This document shows, piece by piece, positions 24,677-34,147 of a stretch of 64,000 nt of DNA (within the stretch, counting starts at the first letter, position 1; each line of letters starts with the position of its first letter). The position numbers and the translations under genes were made by a program. This DNA is from Erythrobacteraceae bacterium (GTDB taxonomy: Bacteria > Pseudomonadota > Alphaproteobacteria > Sphingomonadales > Sphingomonadaceae), in contig PALE01000042.1 of assembly GCA_002706445.1 (NCBI GenBank), forward strand, positions 1-64,000. Direction: 5' to 3'. The notes under the pieces are model-generated. The model was not told where the DNA came from. It searched no databases and saw nothing but the letters and a program-made list of their open reading frames with translations.

Positions 24677-24821
24677 GGGAATCGCCTCCATCGGAACAAA
24701 AGACGAACAAAGCCTGTCAGATGAACTCCGTGTAGGAAAATGTTTTCTGAAAACCGCCAATTACCTGTTGCCGCAGCGCAGACCCACCGCGTAGAGATAA
24801 TGGTCGGTTTCGGACTGATTT

Positions 24822-26219
24822 ATGGCGACCACAAACACCCCCGGATCGGCCCCGCAGCGGCCACGGCAAGCAGCGCTTGCATCGCCGCGCCCGCGTCAGG
24901 CGCCGCGCCGGATGCTTCGCCCGCAGCGAAGCCAATGGGCACCCTTCCTGCGCATTTTTCCGATGATCATTCTGCTCATCGGGCTCCTGCTGCCGGTAGA
25001 GGTGCGTTTCAACCTCGCTGGCCAAACATTATACGCTTACCGTATGGCTTGGATACTGGTGGCGCCCTGGGTGCTCATGCAAGTGTTCTCAGGTCGTCTC
25101 CGGTTGCGTTTCAACGATGTGCTCGTTGTGCTTACCGTTGTCTGGATCACGCTATCATTCGTGATCGTATATGGCTTTGAGCGCGGCGGGCCCGCTGGTG
25201 TTGCGCTTGCACTCGATATTCTCATTCCATACCTCGCAGCGCGGCTCGCTATTCGGTCATTCGACGATTTTCGAATCTTCCTGATCGCCGTCGCACCGTT
25301 CGCGCTCGGCATTTCGGCACTGATGGTGATCGAAGCGGTCACTCATACGCGAATAATCCGAGGCGCTGGCCAAGCAGTCTTCGGCTCGATTGGTGCGGCG
25401 GAATATGGGGTGGACCTCGGGCAAGCGAAGCTTTCGGATACGCGTATGGGCCTTTTGCGCGCGACGGGCCCATTCTCGCACCCAATCCTCGCGGGACTGT
25501 TTTTCACTAGCTTGCTGCCACTTTATTGGTTCTCGATGTTGAGGCGCTGGCCGTTTCTTGCGGGTTTGTCCGCGGCTGCGGGTGCCATTTTTTCTCTCAG
25601 CTCTGCCGCGTTCATCGGCATTTTCATGTTTGTGGTCCTGGCCACCTATGACCGGCTCAGGAAGATGGTGACGTTCCTGAATTGGCCGATATTCATCTTC
25701 GTTGCTTTGGCTTTTCTCGCCACGATCCATCTGGTTTCCGAAGGCGGCCTAATATCGATCATCATCCGTTCCACGCTCAACCCTGCCAGCGGTTACTATC
25801 GGCTGCTGATTTGGGAGTACGGTTCGGCATCCGTGCTCAACTACCCGTGGTTCGGTATCGGCTATGAGCAGTTCAAGGGACTCCCGTGGATGCTCCCTAG
25901 CGTCGACTCATTCTGGCTCGCGACAGCCATTCGTAATGGTTTGCCGCCAGCATTGTTGTGCGCTCTTGCGACGATCCTGAGCATTGCGGGCTTGGCTATG
26001 AATGCCTCGCGTCAATCGGGCGTGAATGCGACTTTGCTCATCGGGATCGCTATCACGATGACGATGTTCTTCGTGCTGGGCTTCACCGTTTCGTTTTTCG
26101 GAAACTTTCTGATCTGGTTCGCCATGATACTCGGAGTGGCGACCACTTTCGGAGCGATTGTTCCAACCAAGCATGCTGTAAAGCGCCGTCAGGTTCGTCG
26201 ACCAATCAGTCAGCGATGA
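24822..26219 (+). CDS. O-antigen/exopolysaccharide polymerase (Wzy-like)
   Basis: A 465-residue polytopic protein: a positively charged N-terminus (PRPRQAPRRMLRPQR), then about ten or more hydrophobic segments with a periplasmic loop containing ATGPFSHPILAG and WEYGSASVLNYPWFGIGYEQF. The latter resembles the G-x-G-x-x-x-F region of Wzy-type proteins. It would polymerise flipped repeat units in the periplasm. The base composition is visibly less GC-rich than the rml block, as is common for polymerase genes exchanged between strains. It is followed 93 bases later by a GT2 gene on the same strand and is divergent from the spike-base gene. Confidence 0.82.
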   Translation: MATTNTPGSAPQRPRQAALASPRPRQAPRRMLRPQRSQWAPFLRIFPMIILLIGLLLPVEVRFNLAGQTLYAYRMAWILVAPWVLMQVFSGRLRLRFNDVLVVLTVVWITLSFVIVYGFERGGPAGVALALDILIPYLAARLAIRSFDDFRIFLIAVAPFALGISALMVIEAVTHTRIIRGAGQAVFGSIGAAEYGVDLGQAKLSDTRMGLLRATGPFSHPILAGLFFTSLLPLYWFSMLRRWPFLAGLSAAAGAIFSLSSAAFIGIFMFVVLATYDRLRKMVTFLNWPIFIFVALAFLATIHLVSEGGLISIIIRSTLNPASGYYRLLIWEYGSASVLNYPWFGIGYEQFKGLPWMLPSVDSFWLATAIRNGLPPALLCALATILSIAGLAMNASRQSGVNATLLIGIAITMTMFFVLGFTVSFFGNFLIWFAMILGVATTFGAIVPTKHAVKRRQVRRPISQR

Positions 26220-26312
26220 GTCAAGTTTTGAATCGAACTGCACGCGCGCCAGTATTGCTCAGTCTCTGTTACCAACCGACAAAGATAGAAGGCGGGCTTT
26301 CGCTCAATTGGC

Positions 26313-27287
26313 ATGATGAAATCCTTTGAAGAAGCGGCGGACCGGCCCCTTGTGTCCATTATGCTGGTTAATTGGAACACGCGCGAGTTGACGCTCGAAT
26401 GTCTGCGTTCGGTCTATCAGCAAACGCAGAACATTTCGTTCGAAGTGATCGTGGTCGACAACGGTTCGGAAGACGGATCGGCGGAAGCCATAGCGCGCGA
26501 ATTTCCGCAGGTTGTTCTGATGGCGGAGACCGATAATCACGGCTTTGCCAAGGCGACCAATATATCGGTTGAGCGCGCACGGGGCGAATATGTGCTCCTG
26601 CTCAACACCGATACAGTGGTGCTAGACCGTGCGATCGAGAAAATCGTCGCTTTCGCGCAGGCCAAACCCGCATCGAAGCTGTGGGGTGGGCGGACAGTGT
26701 TCGAGGACGGAACGCTCAACCCAGATAGTTGCTGGGGGCGGATTACACCGTGGAGCGCGTTTTGCATGGCGACGGGCCTATCGCGGATCTTCCGCAATTC
26801 CGAGCTGTTCAATCCCGAAGGCTACGGCGGCTGGAAGCGCGACCATGAACGCCAGATCGATATCGTGCAGGGTTCCTTCCTGCTGATCAAACGCGATTTC
26901 TGGAACGAGTTGGGCGGCTTCGATCTCGACTTCTTCATGTTTGGCGAAGAAGCCGATCTTGCGGCGCGGGCGAGAAAGGCTGGCGCCAAGCCGGTTATGA
27001 CACCCGAAGCTACGATCATTCACTACGGTGGTCGGAGCACCAAGACCAAGTCTTCTCGCACGATCTACGTTACCGGTGGCCGGATCGGTTTGATCAAGCG
27101 ACACTTCAGTTCGTTCTGGCGGCCTATCGGCGTTGCTCTCATGGTCTTTTGGGTGTGGTGGCGCGCATTCGGGTATCGCGTCGCATCTCTCGTGTTTCCG
27201 AGATACAAGGACGTTGCAGAACAATACGCGATTGTTTGGAAGCAGCGCGAACTTTGGATCAACGGACCGCCCAAGACGCGGATTTGA
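26313..27287 (+). CDS. GT2 family glycosyltransferase (WbbL-like)
   Basis: A 324-residue inverting glycosyltransferase of GT-A fold. Visible signatures are VSIMLVNWNTRELTLECL at the N-terminus, IVVDNGSEDGS, NHGFAKATN, the metal-binding LLLNTDTVV, and a later GSFLLIKRDFWNELGGFDLDFFMFGEEADLAARARKAG segment, which is typical of rhamnosyltransferase-like WbbL proteins. With dTDP-rhamnose made by the rml genes, a rhamnosyltransferase role is attractive but not proven. A hydrophobic C-terminal segment may anchor it at the membrane. Confidence 0.87.
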   Translation: MMKSFEEAADRPLVSIMLVNWNTRELTLECLRSVYQQTQNISFEVIVVDNGSEDGSAEAIAREFPQVVLMAETDNHGFAKATNISVERARGEYVLLLNTDTVVLDRAIEKIVAFAQAKPASKLWGGRTVFEDGTLNPDSCWGRITPWSAFCMATGLSRIFRNSELFNPEGYGGWKRDHERQIDIVQGSFLLIKRDFWNELGGFDLDFFMFGEEADLAARARKAGAKPVMTPEATIIHYGGRSTKTKSSRTIYVTGGRIGLIKRHFSSFWRPIGVALMVFWVWWRAFGYRVASLVFPRYKDVAEQYAIVWKQRELWINGPPKTRI

Positions 27288-27298
27288 TCGGAGCGGCT

Positions 27299-28180
27299 TC
27301 AGGCCGTCTTGCGAGCGCCCATGTCGCGCACCCAGACCGGCGTCTTTCCGCGCGCCTTGTTCCAGCGGAATTGCAAAAGCGCAGCGGTTTTCATTGCGAG
27401 GTAGATCGCCACGTCGAGCACGCTTGCCCCGTTCTTCAGCGCGGTGCCGAGATTGCCGGGGCGGTTGATCTTGGTGTTGTGCGGGCTGGGGTAGAGCGCC
27501 AGCACCTGCTCGCTGCCGATCCGGCGACGGGCCTCAATCTTGATCTGGTCGCGCAAGGTGCGCGGGGGCGAGACAGTGAAGTGCACCGGATTGCCGTCAG
27601 CATCCTTGGCGACATTGCGGCGCTCGTCGTAGGAAAAGCGTGTGCGCACCCATGTGTCATCGGCAAAGGTCGGGGGGATTTCGCCAATCCGTTCAAGGCC
27701 TACTGCCGACAGGCCGAAGACGCCCGAACCCACCAGCCGGTCAGTCACATAGGGCTGCGTCATCCACACCCGATAATAGGCGCGCACCCAGAAATCCGAA
27801 CGCGAAACATCCATGTCGAGCGCGGGCGATGCGGCCATGACGCCGGGTTGCCTCAAAGCGTCAGAAGTCGCCTTGAGCGCGGCATAAGAGCACTGAAGAT
27901 CGGCATCGAGGAAGAAACGCGGCGCATGTCTGGCAACCTTGTTCGCCTCGTTCATGGCGATCACCTTCGAGCCGGCGGGCAGATCGAGGATTGTCGCAAA
28001 AGGCGCCAGTTCGCGTGCGATTTCGACCGTGCGATCCTTGCAGCCGTTTCCGGCGATGATGATCTCGGGCGGATTGTCCTTGGGCGCGTCGGCCAGCAGG
28101 GTTTCGAGGCAGCGCCCGATCACCGCCTCTTCATTGTGCGCCGGTATGACGACCGAAAATTCGGGAACGGGAGCAGCCAC
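27299..28180 (-). CDS. GT2 family glycosyltransferase
   Basis: A 293-residue GT-A enzyme with FSVVIPAHNEEAVIGRCLETL, EIIIAGNGCKDRT, the DXD-type segment FFLDADLQCSY and VGSGVFGLSA further on. It is oriented with the export genes (minus strand), five bases downstream of the UDP-xylose synthase, and converges on the WbbL-like gene with an 11-base gap. Substrate cannot be told. Proximity to the xylose synthase suggests but does not show xylose or glucuronate transfer. Confidence 0.85.
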   Translation of the reverse strand: MAAPVPEFSVVIPAHNEEAVIGRCLETLLADAPKDNPPEIIIAGNGCKDRTVEIARELAPFATILDLPAGSKVIAMNEANKVARHAPRFFLDADLQCSYAALKATSDALRQPGVMAASPALDMDVSRSDFWVRAYYRVWMTQPYVTDRLVGSGVFGLSAVGLERIGEIPPTFADDTWVRTRFSYDERRNVAKDADGNPVHFTVSPPRTLRDQIKIEARRRIGSEQVLALYPSPHNTKINRPGNLGTALKNGASVLDVAIYLAMKTAALLQFRWNKARGKTPVWVRDMGARKTA

Positions 28181-28184
28181 AGGC

Positions 28185-29141
28185 CTATCCTTTGGATTTA
28201 AGCAGTCCGTCGAAATATTCGATCGTCTTGGTCAGACCTTCACGCAGCGGGGTGCGGGGGGCCCAATCCTCGAGCTTTTCCTGCGCCAGCGAGATGTCGG
28301 GGCGGCGCTGCTTGGGATCGTCCTGCGGCAGATCGTGGAAGGCGATCTGCGACTTGGAACCAATGATATCGAGCACGTTCTCGGCCAGTTCGAGCATCGA
28401 AAACTCGCCCGGATTGCCGAGGTTCATCGGGCCGGTGAAGCCCTTTTCGGTGTTCATGAATTTGACGAAGCCGTCGATCAGATCGTCGACATAGCAGAAG
28501 CTGCGCGTCTGCTTGCCGTCGCCGAAAATCGTGATGTCTTCGCCGCGCAGCGCCTGCATGATGAAGTTCGACACCACGCGCCCGTCCTGCGGATGCATGC
28601 GCGGGCCGTAAGTGTTGAAGATGCGCACGACCTTGATGTCGAGGTCATGCTGGCGGTGATAGTCGAAGAACAGCGTCTCCGCGCAGCGCTTGCCCTCGTC
28701 ATAGCACGAACGCGGGCCGATCGGATTGACGTTGCCCCAATAACTTTCGGGCTGCGGATGTACGTCGGGATCGCCGTAGACTTCGCTGGTCGAGGCCTGG
28801 AGGATGCGAGCGCCGACGCGCTTTGCCAGCCCCAGCATGTTAATCGCGCCGTGGACGCTGGTCTTGGTCGTCTGGACCGGGTCGCGCTGGTAGTGGATCG
28901 GCGAGGCCGGACAGGCGAGGTTGTAGATCTCGCCCACTTCCACATAGAGCGGGAAGGTCACATCGTGCCGCATCAGCTCGAACTGCGGATGGCCGACCAG
29001 ATGAACAATATTGTCACGCGCGCCGGTGTAAAAATTGTCCACGCACAGCACGTTGGCGCCCTGGGCGATCAGTCGGTCACACAGATGTGAGCCCAAAAAG
29101 CCGGCACCGCCGGTGACAAGCACGGTCTTGCGTCCATACAT
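28185..29141 (-). CDS. UDP-glucuronate decarboxylase (UDP-xylose synthase)
   Basis: A 318-residue extended SDR. The NAD loop [52 protein letters not shown], the [10 protein letters not shown] segment and the [18 protein letters not shown] segment are diagnostic of UXS/ArnA-type decarboxylases. It converts UDP-glucuronate, made by the dehydrogenase at 36792-38057, into UDP-xylose. The track starts at 29165; I choose ATG 29141 because AAGGAG lies eight bases upstream of it and [12 protein letters not shown] is the normal N-terminus. Confidence 0.92.
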   Translation of the reverse strand: MYGRKTVLVTGGAGFLGSHLCDRLIAQGANVLCVDNFYTGARDNIVHLVGHPQFELMRHDVTFPLYVEVGEIYNLACPASPIHYQRDPVQTTKTSVHGAINMLGLAKRVGARILQASTSEVYGDPDVHPQPESYWGNVNPIGPRSCYDEGKRCAETLFFDYHRQHDLDIKVVRIFNTYGPRMHPQDGRVVSNFIMQALRGEDITIFGDGKQTRSFCYVDDLIDGFVKFMNTEKGFTGPMNLGNPGEFSMLELAENVLDIIGSKSQIAFHDLPQDDPKQRRPDISLAQEKLEDWAPRTPLREGLTKTIEYFDGLLKSKG

Positions 29142-29222
29142 CGTCCGCGTCTCCTTCATTTGCAAATTAGCCGTTTGCGTGCGGCGTATGGCAAGGGTGT
29201 CGGGTCAGGTCGACTTCGGAAC

Positions 29223-31433
29223 CTACTTATCATTCCCGTACTGGTAGTACTGGTATTGATAGGCGTAGTCCGAACCCGCTTCGAGTGCCCGATATTTGGT
29301 GAGCACCGCGCCGATGACGTTGGCGCCGACATGGGTCAGGCGCTTCACAGCGGTACGGGCCTGCGCAAAGCTGGTGCGGTTGGCCTCGATCACGAAGATG
29401 GTCGCATCGACCGTCTGGGCGATCTCGGGAGCATCGGCTAGGCCGAGGACCGGCGGGGAGTCGATCAGGATGATCGAGAATTCCTTGCGCTGCTCCTCGA
29501 TGAAGTCCTTGAACCTGCGCGAGCAAAGCAGCTCGATCGGGTTCGGCGGAATTCCGGCAACCGAGAGGATCTTGAGGTTTTCGTGAACCCCTTCGATCAT
29601 CGCTTCGTCGATCGTGGCGTGGTTGAGCAGCACTTCGGTGATGCCAACGTCGCGGCGGTCGATGTCGAGCAGCTTGACGATCGACGGCTTGCGCAAGTCG
29701 GCGTCAATCAGCAGCGTCTTGCGGCCCAGACGGGCGAACAGCTCGGCAAGGATCAGCGCGGTCGTCGATTTGCCTTCCGACGCCTGGCTCGACGTCAGCT
29801 GCACCACCGCGCCGTCACGCGGAACCGCGAAGTCGATGGTCGAGCGGATCGAGGCATAAGCCTCCATCAGAGAGCTGAACTGGTTGGCTTCCTGACGGTC
29901 GATATCGTCCGACTTCACATGCGGAGTGAGGCCGAGCACCGGCAAGCCGAGACGTTCGTCGACGTCTTCGGTGCGACGGAACTGATCGACGAAGATTTCG
30001 CGAACCAGTGCAAGACCGCCGGCCATTGCCACAGAGAGCACCAACGCGATGATCATGTTGCGCGCAATGTTGGGCGAGACCGGCGAACGCGGCACCACGG
30101 CATTGTCGAGGATGGTGATCGCGCCGCTCTGCACATTGGCAGCGGTGCTGATCTGGTTGAAGCGATCGAGCAGGCTGGATAGCTGTCCGCGCAGACCTTC
30201 GGCCTCGCGCTCGAGGTTGGCGTATTCGACCTTCTGGTCCTGCTCTACCAGCGCGTCACCCGTGACATTGCTCAGTTCCCCGGCAAGCGCGGCTTCCTGA
30301 TTGCGGGCGATGATGTATTCGCTGCGGATGCTCGCCTTGATGTTCTCGCCGGTCTGGTCGATCTGACGGTCGAGCAGCTCGATACGGGCCAGCGTGTCCT
30401 GAATTTCAGGGAACTGGTCGTTATAGCGCTGGCGCAGATTGGTCAGCTGACCGGTCAGCGTTGCGCGCTGCTGGATCAGGCCCTGAATGACGGGGCTGTT
30501 CTGAACTTCGGGCAGCTGCGAGGCAGGAATGCCCGAAACCGCGCGCCACTTCTGTTCCGCCGCAATGCGGGCGGCACGCGCCTGCGCCACGGTCGAGTTG
30601 ATGTTCGAAAGGTTCGCACCGGTGATCGTCTGGCCGGTCATTCCGTCCGCGCCGGTGGTGTCGGGCGTGACGATGCCGGCGCTGCGGGCATAATCATTGG
30701 CCGCACGCTCAGCCGTGTCCAGACGGTCGCGGACCTGCTGGATCTGCTCGGTCAGATATTCGCGTGCATAGGTGTTGCTTTCAACATTGCGACGCGTGTC
30801 GGACTGCTGGAAGGCTTCGGCATAGGCGTTGACGATTTCCGCCGCGAGCGCGGGGTCTTCCGACATGAAGTTGATTGCGATGATCTGGCTATTGACCGGC
30901 ACATCGGCGCTCACGCCTGCCTGCAAAGCGGTGACTGCCATGCGGCGCTTGTCGTCTTCCCACTCTTCATCGCTGCGCTGCGGCGGGCGATTGTCATCGA
31001 CCGTCGGGCCGAGCAGCGCATTGCGCGTGCCCGGGCTCAGATTGCCTGCCACGACCTCTGCGAGATTGCGGCTTTCGATGACAGTGCCCTGCGTTTCCAT
31101 GAACAGGTCGATTTCATTCGAGGAGCCGATCGTTGTTGCGACGTCCTGCCCTTCGACGATGAAATTGCCCCACGGCTGGATTCGCACCGTAGCGGTCGCC
31201 TGATAGATCGGCGTGGTCAGCAAAGTGATGACAAGGCCGATCAACAGCCCTGCAAGAACGGTCGCTCCGATCAGCCAGCGTTGCCGGAACAGCGCACCGC
31301 GCAGCCAGGCCGTATCGATCTGAAAGCCGCCGCCTTGTTGCGGCGCTTCGATCATTTCTGCGGGCAGATAGCGGTCAGCCCACACGTCTCGCCCAGAAGG
31401 ATCGGGCGTCTGGATAATGGAACGGTCGTTCAT
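29223..31433 (-). CDS. Wzc-type polysaccharide co-polymerase tyrosine autokinase
   Basis: A 736-residue inner-membrane protein. It has an N-terminal Wzz chain-length domain between two transmembrane segments (about residues 35-75 and 470), with a long periplasmic coiled-coil region between. A cytoplasmic BY-kinase domain follows, with Walker A SSQASEGKST near residue 555, Walker A' LLIDADLRKPS and Walker B IILIDSPPVLG. The C-terminus is a tyrosine cluster (YAYQYQYYQYG), the autophosphorylation tail. It controls capsule/EPS chain length with Wza. No low-molecular-weight phosphatase gene (Wzb) lies beside it. The wza-like gene is seven bases upstream in the same operon. Confidence 0.93.
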   Translation of the reverse strand: MNDRSIIQTPDPSGRDVWADRYLPAEMIEAPQQGGGFQIDTAWLRGALFRQRWLIGATVLAGLLIGLVITLLTTPIYQATATVRIQPWGNFIVEGQDVATTIGSSNEIDLFMETQGTVIESRNLAEVVAGNLSPGTRNALLGPTVDDNRPPQRSDEEWEDDKRRMAVTALQAGVSADVPVNSQIIAINFMSEDPALAAEIVNAYAEAFQQSDTRRNVESNTYAREYLTEQIQQVRDRLDTAERAANDYARSAGIVTPDTTGADGMTGQTITGANLSNINSTVAQARAARIAAEQKWRAVSGIPASQLPEVQNSPVIQGLIQQRATLTGQLTNLRQRYNDQFPEIQDTLARIELLDRQIDQTGENIKASIRSEYIIARNQEAALAGELSNVTGDALVEQDQKVEYANLEREAEGLRGQLSSLLDRFNQISTAANVQSGAITILDNAVVPRSPVSPNIARNMIIALVLSVAMAGGLALVREIFVDQFRRTEDVDERLGLPVLGLTPHVKSDDIDRQEANQFSSLMEAYASIRSTIDFAVPRDGAVVQLTSSQASEGKSTTALILAELFARLGRKTLLIDADLRKPSIVKLLDIDRRDVGITEVLLNHATIDEAMIEGVHENLKILSVAGIPPNPIELLCSRRFKDFIEEQRKEFSIILIDSPPVLGLADAPEIAQTVDATIFVIEANRTSFAQARTAVKRLTHVGANVIGAVLTKYRALEAGSDYAYQYQYYQYGNDK

Positions 31434-31440
31434 TTCTCGA

Positions 31441-32181
31441 TCAGTTGTTGCTGTCCAGTGCGTTCACCCCGACGCTGGCGAAGACGCCGAATGCGGGCAG
31501 CGCGGTCAGGAGATCCTGCCAGAATACCGACATGCCGTCAGTGCCGACGACAACGCGGTCATTGGGTTCGAGGATCGGGTCGAGCATGGTGCCCTGACTG
31601 ACCTGACCGTAATCGAACTTGGCGATCATGATGCCGTCGGGGCCTTCGCGGAACACGGCAACCTGCTCGCTCTTGGCAGTGCGCGACAGACCGCCTGCCA
31701 TGGCGACGGCAGACGACAGGCGCGAGCCCGGCTGGAATGCGAACACGCCCGACTGGTCAACCGCACCTTCGACGGTGACGAGATGCGAGGCGTATTCGTT
31801 GATGTTCACCGAAACTTGCGGCGTGCGCAGACCGGCGGTCGCGAGACGCTGCGTGATTGCCTGTTCGAACTGGGCGGCGGTCATTCCGGCCGCAGGGATC
31901 GAACCGAGCATCGGCATCGAGACATTGCCTTCGACCCCGATGCGCACGTTCTCCATAGAGAAGTCCGGCTCGCGGAAGACGTTGATCGAAATCTGGTCCG
32001 AGGGACGCAGCAGATAGGTCTTCGACCGCATCTGCGAGTAACCTTGCTGGCCGAGATCGGCACGCGGCGTGCTCGAAGCCATTCCGATCACGGGTTCAGG
32101 GCTCGAAGCACATGCGCTCAGCGCAAGGATCGAAGCAGCGCTCAGGCCCGCTTTGAGGCTACCGAATTTGGGTAAGGTCAC
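31441..32181 (-). CDS. Polysaccharide export outer-membrane lipoprotein (Wza-like)
   Basis: About 246 residues with a lipoprotein signal peptide ending in the lipobox LSAC, then a Poly_export domain (YLLRPSDQISINVFREPDFS) and a SLBB domain (VSVNINEYASHLVTVEGAV). It is shorter than E. coli Wza, and the C-terminal GVNALDSNN ends without an obvious amphipathic helix. The track starts at 32262 and ATG 32193 is possible, but GTG 32181 has GGAGGG seven bases ahead and gives a normal signal peptide. It heads the export operon with wzc. Confidence 0.9.
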   Translation of the reverse strand: MTLPKFGSLKAGLSAASILALSACASSPEPVIGMASSTPRADLGQQGYSQMRSKTYLLRPSDQISINVFREPDFSMENVRIGVEGNVSMPMLGSIPAAGMTAAQFEQAITQRLATAGLRTPQVSVNINEYASHLVTVEGAVDQSGVFAFQPGSRLSSAVAMAGGLSRTAKSEQVAVFREGPDGIMIAKFDYGQVSQGTMLDPILEPNDRVVVGTDGMSVFWQDLLTALPAFGVFASVGVNALDSNN

Positions 32182-32480
32182 ACATCCCTCCATTGTTACG
32201 GGAAAGTGCTTAGACCGTCCCCTTTCGCAGCGCAACATGCTTGGGCCGCCTAATTGCCGCACGCCCTATTGCGCGTGGGGCGTGCCCCGATGGACAAGCT
32301 CTCATGCGAAACAACGCCTTACCGCATGCAAGCAACGGTGCGGCGAGAGTTTTCAACCGGGCTTGCCAGCTTGCCGCTTGCAGGCTTCGGGGGACCTCTT
32401 ATCGTGCTGTCCCGTGTTGGAACATTTTTGTCCGGCACAGGGCAGACAGGCTTTGCACAACTGCCTAGTGGGGGGATCTT
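32182..32480. promoter_or_regulatory. 300-base divergent intergenic region upstream of wza
   Basis: This gap separates the wza-wzc operon (minus) from a small membrane-protein gene (plus) and must hold promoters for both. It has several short direct and inverted repeats of the GC-rich TTGC/GCAA type (for example GCATGCAAGC and GCCAGCTTGCCGCTTGC), but I see no perfect operator and no reliable -35/-10 pair. Reading frames through it lack ribosome sites. Confidence 0.4.
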
Positions 32481-33026
32481 ATGGCTGGCAGCATCACCTA
32501 TCTCTCGCTCGCTGCGATCGTGCTTTACGCGCTGGTTTCGCTTGGCTGCATGGCGGCCTGCGGGACCGCGGCGAAGCTTGGTCAGGCCACCTGGAACCGC
32601 AATGCATGGCTGGGCCTCGCGGCGCTGTTCATGGTGCTGATCGCGCTGCGCGGGTTTGGTGTCGAAGACATTGTCCGCGACGCGATGCGAACCGAGCTGC
32701 GCGGCGACGGCAGCTACGACACACGGCGTTTCGGCCAAGGCATTGTGGTGTCGATCGTCCTCGTCGTGGTGAGCGCGGCAGCCATGTTCTGGGGCTATCG
32801 CCTTTCGCGCCGGTCACGCGGACGCCGCAATCAGGCGACACTGGCTGCGCTCGCGGCGGGCGGCGTAATGCTCTTCCTCGTCATTCTGCGCGTCATTTCG
32901 CTGCACATGATCGACCGGCTGCTGTTCGGCCCGCTCAAGCTCAATTGGATCGGCGATATCGGCGCCAGCCTCGTCGTGCTGGGCGCAGCGATCTATTACA
33001 TGAAACTGGTTCGCGAACGCCCTTAA
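32481..33026 (+). CDS. Small polytopic membrane protein, unknown function
   Basis: A 181-residue protein with five hydrophobic segments: two in the first 60 residues, then two between about 85 and 140, and one at the C-terminus. The loop GVEDIVRDAMRTELRGDGSYDTRRF is well conserved in style but not recognised. A GGGGGGA ribosome site precedes ATG. It is convergent with wecB, overlapping by four bases at the stops. Its position inside the export locus suggests an accessory role, which the sequence does not specify. Confidence 0.8.
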   Translation: MAGSITYLSLAAIVLYALVSLGCMAACGTAAKLGQATWNRNAWLGLAALFMVLIALRGFGVEDIVRDAMRTELRGDGSYDTRRFGQGIVVSIVLVVVSAAAMFWGYRLSRRSRGRRNQATLAALAAGGVMLFLVILRVISLHMIDRLLFGPLKLNWIGDIGASLVVLGAAIYYMKLVRERP

Positions 33027-34147
33027 TGCGCTGCAGCGATGAGCCGGGCGATGCGCTCGCTCGCCTGCCCGTCGCCATAGGGATTGTGCGCTTTTGCCAT
33101 GGCTTCATAGGCGGCAGGCTGATCGAGCAGGCGCTCTACCTCGCAAACAATACGCGCCGTGTCGGCACCGACCAGCTTTGCGGTTCCGGCTGAAACCCCT
33201 TCCGGCCTCTCGGTCGTATCGCGCATCACCAGTACCGGCTTGCCGAGACTGGGGGCTTCCTCCTGAATGCCGCCCGAATCGGTCAGCACCAGTGTCGATG
33301 CCTCCATCATGGCGACGAAGTTCAAGTAATCGAGCGGCTCTATCAGCGCGATATTGGCATGATCGCCCAGCGCCGGACGCATGACTTCGACCACATTGGG
33401 ATTGGGATGCATCGGGTAGATGATCGCGGTGTCCTCGCGGCTGGCAAGCTGCTGAAGCGCGGCGGCGATCCGGTGCATTCCCTCGCCGAAATTTTCGCGG
33501 CGATGGGCGGTCACGGCGATGATGCGCTTGCCTGCGAACCGCTCCTTGAGCGGCGCGATGGCAGGGGCAAGGCCGGGGTCGGCCTCCAGCTTTGCACGCG
33601 CGGCGAGCAGCGCGTCGATCACGGTGTTGCCGGTGACGTGGATCGCGCTTTCAGCGACATTCTCTGCACGCAGGGCAGCCGCCGCGTTCTCGGTCGGGGC
33701 GAAGTGCAGATCGGCCACCGCGCCCGTCACCTTGCGGTTCACTTCCTCGGGCCACGGCGCGTAGATGTCTCCGCTGCGCAAGCCAGCCTCGACATGCCCC
33801 ACCGGAATTCGGCGGAAATAACAGGCGAGCGTCGCCATCATCGTTGTCAGCGTGTCACCGTGAACCAGCACGCGGTCGGGCTTTTCAGCGTCGAGCGCTT
33901 CACCAAAGCGGGTGATGATCCGCGCGGAAAGCGCATCGAGGCTTTGGCCTGCCTGCATCAGATCGAGGTCGATATCAGGCTCGATCCCGGCAAGTTCCAA
34001 AACCTGATCGAGCATTTCGCGGTGCTGTGCGGTGACGACGACACGCGTGTCGAACCCGCCGTGTGCGCGCAGGGCGGCGACCACAGGGAACATCTTGATC
34101 GCCTCGGGACGCGTCCCGAATGTCACCATGATTCGGGGTTTGCTCAC
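33023..34147 (-). CDS. wecB: UDP-N-acetylglucosamine 2-epimerase (non-hydrolysing)
   Basis: A 374-residue GT-B-fold epimerase interconverting UDP-GlcNAc and UDP-ManNAc. Signatures include MVTFGTRPEAIKMFPV, VVTAQHREMLDQVL, VHGDTLTTMMA, HVEAGLRSGD, VTAHRRENFGEG and LTDSGGIQEEAPSLGKPVLVMRDTTERPEG. Its ATG overlaps the wecC stop by four bases, so the product passes directly to the dehydrogenase. Confidence 0.95.
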   Translation of the reverse strand: MSKPRIMVTFGTRPEAIKMFPVVAALRAHGGFDTRVVVTAQHREMLDQVLELAGIEPDIDLDLMQAGQSLDALSARIITRFGEALDAEKPDRVLVHGDTLTTMMATLACYFRRIPVGHVEAGLRSGDIYAPWPEEVNRKVTGAVADLHFAPTENAAAALRAENVAESAIHVTGNTVIDALLAARAKLEADPGLAPAIAPLKERFAGKRIIAVTAHRRENFGEGMHRIAAALQQLASREDTAIIYPMHPNPNVVEVMRPALGDHANIALIEPLDYLNFVAMMEASTLVLTDSGGIQEEAPSLGKPVLVMRDTTERPEGVSAGTAKLVGADTARIVCEVERLLDQPAAYEAMAKAHNPYGDGQASERIARLIAAAH

